Part shown: positions 1-6,462 of the stretch, piece after piece
Position numbering within the stretch: position 1 is the stretch's first letter
Layout of the letters: the number at the start of each line of letters is the position of its first letter
Origin: Bacteroidales bacterium
GTDB taxonomy: Bacteria; Bacteroidota; Bacteroidia; Bacteroidales; Muribaculaceae
Length of the DNA stretch: 10,686 nt
Reading direction: 5' to 3'
Assembly: GCA_004555955.1 (NCBI GenBank)
Contig: SFJG01000070.1
Location: 1-10,686, forward strand
The notes under the pieces: generated by a model
Databases searched by the model: none
The model's input: only the letters and a program-made list of their open reading frames with translations
Told to the model about the DNA's origin: nothing
Program-made: the position numbers and the translations under genes

Positions 1-1
1 C

Positions 2-310
2 CCGGGCGGCTGCGTCATCGGGCAGCGGCCGATCGACCTGCACGTCAAGGGACTGCGCAAGCTCCTGCTCAATGAGGACGCCATCAACCGCGACCTTGAC
101 AATACTTGGAGCGTTGTGGCAGAAGCCATCCAAACAATTTTGCGTCGCGAAGGTTATGAAAAGCCATACGAAACTCTCAAGAATTTGACGCGAACAAATT
201 CAACAGTTAATGCCCAGAGCATTTCGGACTTTATCGATACGCTCAACGTGTCCGACAAAGTAAAAGCTGAGCTCAAGAGCATTACTCCGCATAACTATAC
301 AGGTTATTAA
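2..310 (+). CDS. purB: Adenylosuccinate lyase, C-terminal fragment (5' end outside window)
   Basis: This is the last ~102 codons of adenylosuccinate lyase, which cleaves SAICAR to AICAR and adenylosuccinate to AMP, releasing fumarate in both cases, in the cytosol. The reading frame is open from base 2 to the TAA at 308-310. Recognisable C-terminal family sequence runs from about GLRKLLLNE through VVAEAIQTILRREGY, PYE.LK.LTRTN, FIDTL.VSD.VKAEL and the terminal NYTG, all typical of the E. coli/Bacteroides PurB type. The catalytic regions lie upstream and are not in the window. The first ~14 residues (PGGCVIGQRPIDLH) do not resemble the PurB sequence I would expect before this block, and the first 100 bases hold 67 G/C against 42 in the next 100, so the extreme 5' end may be a join or error. 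From memory, a purB - pseudouridine synthase - asnS order recurs in Bacteroidales, which supports the call. Confidence 0.88.
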   Translation, partial: PGGCVIGQRPIDLHVKGLRKLLLNEDAINRDLDNTWSVVAEAIQTILRREGYEKPYETLKNLTRTNSTVNAQSISDFIDTLNVSDKVKAELKSITPHNYTGY

Positions 311-355
311 CCACAAAATTTGTTAATTTTACTTTTTATGACACATCTTTTGTGG
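311..355. repeat. Inverted repeat after purB (possible weak terminator)
   Basis: A perfect 8-bp inverted repeat, CCACAAAA at 311-318 and TTTTGTGG at 348-355, begins directly after the purB stop codon and encloses a 29-nt AT-rich loop. The stem is weak and is not followed by a U-tract, so it is a poor intrinsic terminator. It may instead be a protein-binding palindrome or chance in an AT-rich gap. Confidence 0.3.
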
Positions 356-386
356 ATTAGTTCTATATAATTTAAAAATAAAGAAT

Positions 387-394
387 TAACTTTG
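387..394 (+). promoter_or_regulatory. Probable promoter for the pseudouridine synthase gene (-7 element)
   Basis: TAACTTTG matches the Bacteroidales -7 consensus TAnnTTTG exactly and sits in the 183-nt AT-rich gap between purB and the next gene. A good TTTG is not visible about 20 nt upstream, so the -33 part is weak. Transcription would start near 400, leaving a leader of roughly 90 nt before the ATG at 494. The rest of the gap (395-493) shows no other clear signal and no Shine-Dalgarno site. Confidence 0.5.
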
Positions 395-493
395 CCACAG
401 AAAAATGGCTGAGAAAGCAATATTTTTTATTTAACCCTGCAATTTATTTTAATAGCATATTATTGACGCCGAGAGGCTTGAAAAATTTTAATT

Positions 494-1936
494 ATGGAAA
501 TCAACAAAAAGCCAAAGAGACCCCGCATTGGCGAAAGCCAAGACATTAGCACTGACAACGGTCATTTTGAAAAAGTGACGTACAATCCTAATGCTCCCTA
601 CACAGCTGCCGAGACAGCCGGACAGTCGAAAGGAATCAGTGAGAACACAACTGACGCTCGCAACGATTATAGAAACAACTATAATCAAAACAACTATGGT
701 AATCGCGGTAATTACAACAACAATTACAGAAACAACCGCCAGCAAAATCAAGGTGGCTATAACAACTATCGCCAGCAAAACCAAGGTGGGTATAACAATT
801 ACCGCCAGCAGAATCAAGGCGGTTATAACAACCATCAGCAGAATCAAGGCGGCTACAACAACTATCGCCAACAAAATCAAGGTGGATACAACAACCGTCA
901 ACAGAACCAAGGCGGCTACAACAATTATCGCCAACAAAACCAAGGTGGATACAACAACCGCCAACAAAACCAGGGCGGCTACAATAACTATCGCCAACAA
1001 AACCAAGGCGGCTACAATAATTGTCAACAAGGCGGCTATAACAATAATCGTCAACAAGGCGGATACAACAACCGTCAACAAGGCGGCTACAACAATCGCC
1101 AACAAGGCGGATACAACAACCGTCAACAAGGTGGATACAACAATCGCCCGCAAGCCGGCAAACGCTTCACTCCCAGACCGAAGCAAATCATTTACGATAT
1201 GCCGATTATTGACCCGAATGAAGAAATCCGCTTGAACAAGTTTATGGCGAACGCCGGAATTTGCTCGCGTAGAGAAGCCGACGAACTCATCCAAAAAGGT
1301 TTGGTCAAAGTCAATGGCGTTGCTGTAAGCGAATTGGGTACTAAGATTAAACACGATGACGTTGTCGAATACGAAGACAAGGTTGTAACTTTGGAAAACA
1401 AATGCTACATTCTTCTCAACAAGCCGAAAGACTGTGTAACAACCAGCGACGACCCGGACGGACGTCTTACGGTGATGGACTTGGTTAAAAACGCTTGCAA
1501 GGAAAGAATCTACCCCGTCGGTCGTTTGGATAGAAATACAACAGGTGTGCTCCTGCTTACCAACGACGGCGATTTGGCTTCAAAACTTACGCACCCGAAA
1601 TTCGTGAAAAAGAAAATCTACCAAGTATGGACAGATAAAAACATCTCAGAAGACGATATGCAACGTCTTGCCGACGGCATTGAGCTCGAAGACGGTCCGA
1701 TTCACGCAGACGCAATCAGTTACGTTAACGACCGTGACAAGAATCAAGCAGGCATCGAAATCCACTCGGGACGCAACAGAATCGTCAGAAGAATGTTTGA
1801 ATCGCTCGGCTATCGCGTAACAAAACTCGACCGCGTTTACTTCGCCGGTTTGACTAAGAAGAACCTTCCTCGCGGTCGCTGGCGCTACCTTACTCAAGAA
1901 GAGGTGAACTTCTTGAAACAGGGTTCATTCGAATAG
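494..1936 (+). CDS. rRNA pseudouridine synthase (RsuA/RluB family) with Q/N/G/Y-rich repeat N-terminus
   Basis: A 480-aa protein that should isomerise a specific uridine in rRNA to pseudouridine. Residues 1-56 are basic then polar. Residues ~57-222 are a low-complexity region of Asn, Gln, Gly, Tyr and Arg built from tandem units (NNYRQQNQGGY, NNRQQNQGGY, NNRQQGGY). An S4 RNA-binding domain follows at ~246-290 (RLNKFMANAGICSRREAD...). The catalytic domain is ~302-475, with the RsuA/RluB signature GRLDRNTTGVLLLTNDG at 343-359, where Asp346 is the expected nucleophile, and the conserved GRNRIVRRMF motif at 426-435. Minimal RsuA/RluB proteins are ~230-290 aa, so the extra length is almost wholly the repeat region. 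Start is ATG at 494; no Shine-Dalgarno, as usual in this phylum. The closest role is RluB-like (23S rRNA), but RsuA/RluE/RluF-type specificity cannot be excluded, so I give no symbol. The N-terminus may act as an RNA-binding or condensation-prone tail (inference). Confidence 0.9.
   Translation: MEINKKPKRPRIGESQDISTDNGHFEKVTYNPNAPYTAAETAGQSKGISENTTDARNDYRNNYNQNNYGNRGNYNNNYRNNRQQNQGGYNNYRQQNQGGYNNYRQQNQGGYNNHQQNQGGYNNYRQQNQGGYNNRQQNQGGYNNYRQQNQGGYNNRQQNQGGYNNYRQQNQGGYNNCQQGGYNNNRQQGGYNNRQQGGYNNRQQGGYNNRQQGGYNNRPQAGKRFTPRPKQIIYDMPIIDPNEEIRLNKFMANAGICSRREADELIQKGLVKVNGVAVSELGTKIKHDDVVEYEDKVVTLENKCYILLNKPKDCVTTSDDPDGRLTVMDLVKNACKERIYPVGRLDRNTTGVLLLTNDGDLASKLTHPKFVKKKIYQVWTDKNISEDDMQRLADGIELEDGPIHADAISYVNDRDKNQAGIEIHSGRNRIVRRMFESLGYRVTKLDRVYFAGLTKKNLPRGRWRYLTQEEVNFLKQGSFE
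737..1150 (+). repeat. In-frame tandem repeat array (33/30-nt and 24-nt units)
   Basis: Within the pseudouridine synthase gene, residues 82-219 are a tandem array. The first half alternates 11-aa units NNYRQQNQGGY with 10-aa units such as NNRQQNQGGY, giving a higher-order period of 21 aa (63 nt) at residues 122-142 and 143-163. The second half, from about residue 175, switches to 8-aa units NNRQQGGY (24 nt). In the last copies synonymous codons alternate (CGT..GGA versus CGC..GGC), hinting at a 48-nt duplication unit. Single variants include one His (residue 114) and one Cys (residue 177). Third positions differ widely among units (GGTGGC, GGTGGG, GGCGGT, GGTGGA) while the peptide is kept. 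Confidence 0.93.
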
Positions 1937-1952
1937 TAATTAACAAATAAAT

Positions 1953-1980
1953 ACCGTCTTCCCCGGTGTGGGAAGACGGT
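1953..1980 (+). terminator. Strong hairpin between pseudouridine synthase gene and asnS
   Basis: An 11-bp perfect stem, ACCGTCTTCCC (1953-1963) with GGGAAGACGGT (1970-1980), closes a 6-nt loop CGGTGT. Only TTTAATG follows, a very short U-tract. It lies 16 nt after the upstream stop codon and ends 17 nt before the asnS ATG. It could be a terminator for the upstream gene, but no separate asnS promoter is visible between it and asnS, so it may equally be a leaky terminator, an RNA-processing or stability element, or a regulator of asnS expression. Confidence 0.7.
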
Positions 1981-1997
1981 TTAATGATAAGATAATA

Positions 1998-3386
1998 ATG
2001 AAAAGGACTAAAATTGTAGACATTTTTAACCCGGAACTTATAGGTTCCGACGTTTGTGTCAAAGGATGGGTTAGGACAAGAAGAGGTAACAAAAACGTAC
2101 AATTTGTTGCCCTTAATGATGGTTCGACTATCAAAAATATCCAAATAGTATTTGACTTGACAAAATTCTCGGAAGAAGAGCTTAAACCGATTACAACAGG
2201 AGCAAGCATTCACGTCGACGGCAAGTTGGTTGAGTCGCAAGGCAAAGGTCAAACTGCAGAAATCCAAGCCGAGAAACTTGAGATTTACGGCACAGCCGAC
2301 CCGAACGAATACCCGTTGCAAAAGAAAGGTCATACCTTGGAGTTTTTGCGCGAAAAAGCCCACTTGCGCCCTCGCACCAACACGTTTAGTGCAGTTTTGA
2401 GAGTGCGCAATGCTTTGGCTTTTGCCATTCACAAATTCTTTAACGAGAAAGGCTTTGTCTATCTCAACACTCCGCTTATCACGTCGAGCGACTGCGAAGG
2501 TGCCGGCGCTATGTTCCAGGTAACCACACTCAATCTTAACGACCTACCCAAAACCGAAGATGGCAAAGTTGACTATTCTAAAGACTTCTTCGGCAAGCCG
2601 GCGAGCTTGACAGTATCCGGACAGCTTGAAGGCGAACTCGGCGCTACTGCACTCGGCGCTATCTACACTTTCGGACCTACTTTCCGCGCAGAAAACTCTA
2701 ACACTCCGCGCCACCTTTCTGAATTCTGGATGATTGAGCCGGAAATGGCATTCTATGACATTACCGACAACATGGAACTCGCTGAGGAATTCATTAAATA
2801 TTGTATCTCTTATGCCCTTGAGCATGCAAAAGATGATATCGAATTTCTCTCCAACATGTACGACAAAGAGCTTATCGACCGTCTTAAGTCGGTTATCAAT
2901 ACCGAATTCGTGCGCTTGACCTACACGGAAGGCGTTAAGATTCTCGAAGAGTCGGGCCACAAGTTTGAGTTCCCGGTGTTCTGGGGTGCTGACCTTCAAA
3001 GCGAGCACGAACGCTTCTTGGTTGAAGAACATTTCAAAAAGCCTGTCATATTGACCGACTATCCGAAAGAAATCAAAGCCTTCTATATGAAGCAAAATAC
3101 CGATGGAAAGACCGTTCGTGCAATGGACGTGCTTTTCCCGAAAATCGGCGAAATTATTGGCGGTTCGGAACGTGAAGAAAGCTATGAAAAGTTGTCGAAA
3201 CGAATCGAAGAGCTCAACATTCCGATGAAAGATATGTGGTGGTATTTGGACACTCGCCGCTTTGGTACAGTGCCCCACTCCGGCTTCGGCTTGGGCTTCG
3301 AACGCCTCGTGCTGTTTGTTACCGGCATGACCAATATCCGCGACGTTATCCCGTTCCCGCGCACTCCGAACAACTGTGAATTCTAA
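1998..3386 (+). CDS. asnS: Asparaginyl-tRNA synthetase
   Basis: A 462-aa cytosolic class IIb aminoacyl-tRNA synthetase that charges tRNA-Asn with asparagine using ATP; the length matches the bacterial family (E. coli 466 aa). An N-terminal OB-fold anticodon-binding domain covers ~17-100 (VCVKGWVRTRRGNKNVQFV). The catalytic domain carries the class II motif 1 helix/strand (~137-160), motif 2 at ~229-252 (FRAENSNTPRHLSEFWMIE, with the ATP-contacting Arg) and motif 3 at ~429-436 (GFGLGFER), followed by RDVIPFPR. The asparagine-type features SGQLEGE (207-213) and the long insertion before motif 2 separate it from AspRS. The ATG at 1998 is preferred over an in-frame GTG at 1968: the GTG lies inside the hairpin loop and would add 10 non-conserved residues. 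It ends at a shared bidirectional terminator. Having asnS implies direct charging of tRNA-Asn. Confidence 0.97.
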   Translation: MKRTKIVDIFNPELIGSDVCVKGWVRTRRGNKNVQFVALNDGSTIKNIQIVFDLTKFSEEELKPITTGASIHVDGKLVESQGKGQTAEIQAEKLEIYGTADPNEYPLQKKGHTLEFLREKAHLRPRTNTFSAVLRVRNALAFAIHKFFNEKGFVYLNTPLITSSDCEGAGAMFQVTTLNLNDLPKTEDGKVDYSKDFFGKPASLTVSGQLEGELGATALGAIYTFGPTFRAENSNTPRHLSEFWMIEPEMAFYDITDNMELAEEFIKYCISYALEHAKDDIEFLSNMYDKELIDRLKSVINTEFVRLTYTEGVKILEESGHKFEFPVFWGADLQSEHERFLVEEHFKKPVILTDYPKEIKAFYMKQNTDGKTVRAMDVLFPKIGEIIGGSEREESYEKLSKRIEELNIPMKDMWWYLDTRRFGTVPHSGFGLGFERLVLFVTGMTNIRDVIPFPRTPNNCEF

Positions 3387-3396
3387 ACGAATTCTG

Positions 3397-3445
3397 TTAT
3401 CATACAAAAAAAGAGGCTGAGCAGCCTCTTTTTTTTGTATGATAA
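3397..3445. terminator. Bidirectional intrinsic terminator between asnS and pyrD
   Basis: A very long hairpin: TTATCATAC, seven A, GAGGCTG at 3397-3419 pairs with CAGCCTC, eight T, GTATGATAA at 3422-3445, with the base step AG (in practice a GAGC tetraloop) at the tip and one unpaired T. The GC-rich tip flanked by A-run and T-run gives a terminator with a U-tract in both directions. It ends asnS (+) and the pyrKD operon (-), whose stop codons lie 10 and 12 nt away. Confidence 0.95.
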
Positions 3446-3456
3446 TTACTACCCAA

Positions 3457-4368
3457 TTAGCGTACCATCCCGCCAATAATCTCACGAATTGAAGAATAGT
3501 TGTGTCGATTAAGGTAATCTTCTATGTAGTCAATAATTTTGATAGTAGCCGTTGGGTCGACAAAATTTGCAGTACCGACTTGAACGGCTGTTGCACCTGC
3601 CAATATAAACTCAAGAGCATCTCTGCCATTCATAATGCCACCCAATCCGATTACGGGAATCTTTACGGCATTGGCAACTTGGTAAACCATTCTTACGGCA
3701 ATCGGACGAATGCACGGTCCGGAAAGACCGCCGGTAGTTGTCGACAGGTGCGGGCGACGCGATTCGACATCAATTGACATTCCTAAAAACGTATTTACCA
3801 GCGAAACACTATCTGCACCCTCACTCTCTACAGCGAGCGCAATATCGGCAATATTTGTCACATTGGGTGACAATTTCACTATTACCGTTTTGCTATAGAC
3901 ATCACGCACAGCTCGTACCACCTGAGATGCTCCTTCGGTTGTTGTGCCGAAAGCCATACCACCTTGCTTTACGTTCGGGCAAGAAATATTAAGCTCAATT
4001 GCGTTAATACCGTCGAGTTCGTTGAGAATCTCGCATACGGCAACATAATCTTCCACCTTAGCTCCCGAAACATTTACTATTATCTCGGTATCGAGATGCT
4101 TGATGCGCGGATAAATCGTGTTGACAAAATATTTTACACCCTTATTCTGCAAGCCTACAGCGTTAAGCATACCCGACGGTGTTTCGACCATACGCGGATA
4201 AGGATTACCCTCACGATGGTTAATTGTAGTACCCTTGACGATGATTGCTCCCAAACGATTCAAGTCGATAAAGTCGGCATATTCCTCGCCGTAGCCAAAT
4301 GTTCCGGACGCTGTCATTACCGGATTTTTCAGCGAAAGTTTGCCAATATTTACTTTTAAATCTCCCAT
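3457..4368 (-). CDS. pyrD: Dihydroorotate dehydrogenase B (NAD+), catalytic subunit
   Basis: A 303-aa FMN-containing alpha/beta-barrel subunit that oxidises dihydroorotate to orotate, step four of UMP synthesis. It is class 1B: the catalytic base is Cys130 in NISCPNVKQGG, a hallmark of class 1 enzymes (class 2 uses Ser), and there is no N-terminal membrane helix. Other family marks are MTASGTFGYG (18-27), VKGTT (44-48), the substrate-binding NAVGLQNKG (69-77), the FMN-site lysine region IVKLSPNV (163-170), SLVNTF (189-194) and the phosphate-binding GLGGI (241-245) and VQVGTA (262-267). Its ATG overlaps the last 13 nt of pyrK, so the two subunits are probably translationally coupled and made in balance. 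It is the last gene of the minus-strand unit and ends at the shared bidirectional terminator. Confidence 0.96.
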   Translation of the reverse strand: MGDLKVNIGKLSLKNPVMTASGTFGYGEEYADFIDLNRLGAIIVKGTTINHREGNPYPRMVETPSGMLNAVGLQNKGVKYFVNTIYPRIKHLDTEIIVNVSGAKVEDYVAVCEILNELDGINAIELNISCPNVKQGGMAFGTTTEGASQVVRAVRDVYSKTVIVKLSPNVTNIADIALAVESEGADSVSLVNTFLGMSIDVESRRPHLSTTTGGLSGPCIRPIAVRMVYQVANAVKIPVIGLGGIMNGRDALEFILAGATAVQVGTANFVDPTATIKIIDYIEDYLNRHNYSSIREIIGGMVR

Positions 4369-5141
4369 TTCAAATTCTTTATATTAAACACCGGACCGTG
4401 AGTACATACACATAAATTACCTTTGTCGGTATCTTCCACGCAGCAAAGACAAGCACCGATACCGCAAGCCATACGATTCTCGAGCGACACCTCGCATTCT
4501 ATATTGTTTTTTGCAGCATAGTGCGCCACAGCTTTCATCATCGGCATCGGACCGCAACAATATATCATATCCCAATTGCCGGTCAATGCCGTATTATGAG
4601 TCACAAGCCCTTTTTCTCCACAAGAGCCGTCGTCGGTCGACACAAATACACGTGTTGCAACCGTTTTAAGAAGGTCCAACTCAAGGAGTCCCGCCTCCGT
4701 GCGTGCTCCAATAAGATAGTTAACTTCGAAACCATTGTCGGCGAGTGCATATCCCAAATAATACAGAGGAGCAATTCCGACACCGCCGCCAATGAGGAGT
4801 ATGCGCTTCTGCTCTTTCGGCATCGTAAATCCATTACCCAACGGTAAAATCACGTTCAAACGCGACGACACTTCAGCCTGAGCCAAGTGTTGCGTACCGG
4901 CTCCGGCTTTTCGAACAAGAAGCCAAAGTTGATTTGCATCATAGTCGACGAAATTCACCGAAATGGGTCGCCTGAGAAAGGTGGTTTTAGAATCAGGAAT
5001 TTCAACCTGGACGAATTGCCCCGGGCGAATGTCGTTAAGCTGACTTCCATCCGAAGGTGTGAGGGTCAGCAAGTTGCAATCTTCGCCCATCGGTCGATTG
5101 CTCGTCACTTTGAATATTGTTATTGTCTTCATATCTAACAT
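4356..5141 (-). CDS. pyrK: Dihydroorotate dehydrogenase B, electron-transfer subunit
   Basis: A 261-aa iron-sulfur flavoprotein that takes electrons from the PyrD FMN and passes them through a [2Fe-2S] cluster and FAD to NAD+. The FAD-binding beta-barrel is ~5-105 with the RRPIS motif at 57-61. The NAD-binding Rossmann part follows, with LIGGGVGIAPL at ~116-125 and the CCGPMPMMKA motif at 195-204. The C-terminal cluster ligands are in CGIGACLCC: Cys226, Cys231 and Cys234, plus a fourth from Cys244 or Cys246 (Cys246 fits the usual spacing better). The length fits the family. Two starts are possible in frame, ATG at 5141 or ATG at 5132 (MKTITIF); the second begins right at the conserved part. 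It overlaps pyrD downstream by 13 nt and is preceded by a hairpin 13 nt before the first ATG. No promoter is visible in the 57-nt gap upstream. Confidence 0.95.
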   Translation of the reverse strand: MLDMKTITIFKVTSNRPMGEDCNLLTLTPSDGSQLNDIRPGQFVQVEIPDSKTTFLRRPISVNFVDYDANQLWLLVRKAGAGTQHLAQAEVSSRLNVILPLGNGFTMPKEQKRILLIGGGVGIAPLYYLGYALADNGFEVNYLIGARTEAGLLELDLLKTVATRVFVSTDDGSCGEKGLVTHNTALTGNWDMIYCCGPMPMMKAVAHYAAKNNIECEVSLENRMACGIGACLCCVEDTDKGNLCVCTHGPVFNIKNLKWEI

Positions 5142-5154
5142 ATTATTTTTACGA

Positions 5155-5192
5155 TAATGGCGTCGCCGGGGAGAAACCCGACAACGCCATTA
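5155..5192 (-). promoter_or_regulatory. Intercistronic hairpin upstream of pyrK
   Basis: Outer stem of 9 bp, TAATGGCGT (5155-5163) with ACGCCATTA (5184-5192); a small internal loop (CGC against ACA); then an inner 4-bp stem CGGG/CCCG (5167-5170, 5177-5180) closing a 6-nt loop. On the minus strand the stem is followed by ATCGTAAAAATAAT, with no U-tract, so it is not a classic terminator. It fills most of the 57-nt gap between the DUF1015 gene and pyrK. It may be a processing or stability element, an attenuator, or a partial terminator lowering pyrKD expression. Confidence 0.65.
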
Positions 5193-5198
5193 CGAAAT

Positions 5199-6446
5199 CT
5201 AATCGTCCAATTTGTGAATAATAATGCCTGAACGAAGTTTTGGTTCAAACCATGTTGTCTTCGGTGGCATAATATTTCCGCTATCGGCAATGTCGATAAT
5301 TTGCTGCATCGTGACGGGATAAAGAGCCAACGCCATACGCATTTCGCCGCTATCGACTCTGCGCTTCAGTTCGCCAAGACCTCTGAGTCCGCCAACGAAA
5401 TCGATTCGCTTGTCACTTCGTAAATCCGTAATTCCGAGGATGTCTCTCAAAATCAGGTCAGACGAAATTGTTACGTCGAGAACGCCTATCGGGTCAGCAT
5501 CATTATAGGTTCCGGGCTTGGCAGTGAGTGAATACCATTTGCCGTCGATATAGAGCGAGAACTCGTGCAATCGCCCGGGCTTAAAGATTTCAGAGCCCTT
5601 CAACTCTACGACGAAATTGTCTTCAAGTCGACGGAGAAATTCGTCGGTAGTCAAGCCGTTCAAGTCTTTCACCACACGATTATAGTCCATCACCTTAAGA
5701 TGCGATGCCGGGAAACAAACTGCCAAGAAATAGTTGTATTCCTCAGAGCCCGTGTGGTTTGGATTGTTTTTTGCCATTTCGGCACCTACCAACGCTGCTG
5801 CAGCACTGCGATGGTGACCGTCGGCAATATACATATTAGGTATGTCGGCAAAAAGCGACGATATTTTTGCAATTGTTTCGTCAGAATCGATAACCCAGAA
5901 TGTGTGACCGAAGCCGTCATCTGCCACAAAGTCGTAGGTAGGCTCTTTGGCTGTTTCCTGCTTGAGAATTTGCTCTAAACTATCGTTATCGGGAAATGTA
6001 AAGAATACCGGCTCAACGTTTGCGCGATTGTTGCGCACATGTTTCATACGGTCTTCCTCTTTGTCGCGACGGGTAAGCTCGTGTTTTTTGATTCGTCCGT
6101 TCATATAGTCGTCGACACTGGCAGCCACAACAAACCCGTATTGAGTTCTGCCATCCATCGTTTGTGCATAGATGTAGTAGCACGGCTTAGAGTCTTGAAC
6201 GAGCCAGCCATTTTCTTGAAATTTGCGGAAATTTTCGACTGCCTTTTCATATACTTTAGGGTCATGCTCGTCTGTTCCCGGCTCGAAATCGATTTCGGGC
6301 TTAATGATGTGGTACAACGACTTTTCATTGCCGGCGGCTTCTGTACGTGCCTCCTCCGAATTCAAGACGTCATAGGGTTTGGATGCCACTTGGGCTACAT
6401 ATTCTTTTGGAGGACGAACGCCTCTAAATGGTTTTACAATTGCCAT
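5199..6446 (-). CDS. DUF1015 family protein
   Basis: A 415-aa cytosolic protein of the DUF1015 family (Pfam PF06245). It is near-complete: the N-terminal block VKPFRGVRPP (4-13), YDVLN (25-29) and YHIIKPE (45-51), the central KHELTRRDKEEDR (121-133), the hallmark ADGHHRSAAA at 208-217, and the C-terminal MPPKTTWFEPKLRSGI (393-408). The DGHHR motif resembles the nucleotide-binding motif of ParB/Srx-fold proteins, including archaeal free-serine kinase SerK. From memory, DUF1015 genes often lie next to serA/serC and members have been proposed or reported as free-serine kinases, but I cannot verify this here and no serine-pathway gene is in the window. It starts 16 nt after the purA stop, so it is almost certainly co-transcribed with purA. 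No signal peptide or membrane segment is seen. Confidence 0.9.
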   Translation of the reverse strand: MAIVKPFRGVRPPKEYVAQVASKPYDVLNSEEARTEAAGNEKSLYHIIKPEIDFEPGTDEHDPKVYEKAVENFRKFQENGWLVQDSKPCYYIYAQTMDGRTQYGFVVAASVDDYMNGRIKKHELTRRDKEEDRMKHVRNNRANVEPVFFTFPDNDSLEQILKQETAKEPTYDFVADDGFGHTFWVIDSDETIAKISSLFADIPNMYIADGHHRSAAAALVGAEMAKNNPNHTGSEEYNYFLAVCFPASHLKVMDYNRVVKDLNGLTTDEFLRRLEDNFVVELKGSEIFKPGRLHEFSLYIDGKWYSLTAKPGTYNDADPIGVLDVTISSDLILRDILGITDLRSDKRIDFVGGLRGLGELKRRVDSGEMRMALALYPVTMQQIIDIADSGNIMPPKTTWFEPKLRSGIIIHKLDD

Positions 6447-6462
6447 AGTATTGATGTTTGAG

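Noticed and set aside
737..1150. Regularly spaced repeats that could be mistaken for a CRISPR array
   Set aside because: Units are directly adjacent without unique spacers, keep the reading frame, and encode a continuous peptide within a gene.
591..1235. A 214-aa plus-strand frame rich in Thr/Ala/Ile/Lys overlapping the same repeats
   Set aside because: It is the +1-type shadow of the repeat array and stops where the repeats end; the main frame continues into S4 and catalytic domains.
488..1354. A 288-aa minus-strand reading frame of strongly hydrophobic, repetitive sequence opposite the pseudouridine synthase
   Set aside because: It is the complement of the in-frame N/Q/G/Y repeats, whose codon pattern avoids stops on the other strand; it has no family signature and overlaps a well supported gene.
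1968..1997. An upstream GTG start adding 10 residues to asnS
   Set aside because: It lies in the loop of the hairpin, the added residues are not conserved in AsnRS, and the ATG at 1998 begins at the family N-terminus.
3397..3445. The long palindrome as a mobile-element end or attachment site
   Set aside because: A GC-rich tip with flanking A and T runs between convergent genes is fully explained as a bidirectional terminator, and no transposase or integrase is nearby.
2544..3485. A 313-aa minus-strand frame opposite asnS
   Set aside because: It has no recognisable family features and is a shadow of the well supported AsnRS frame; it also runs through the bidirectional terminator.
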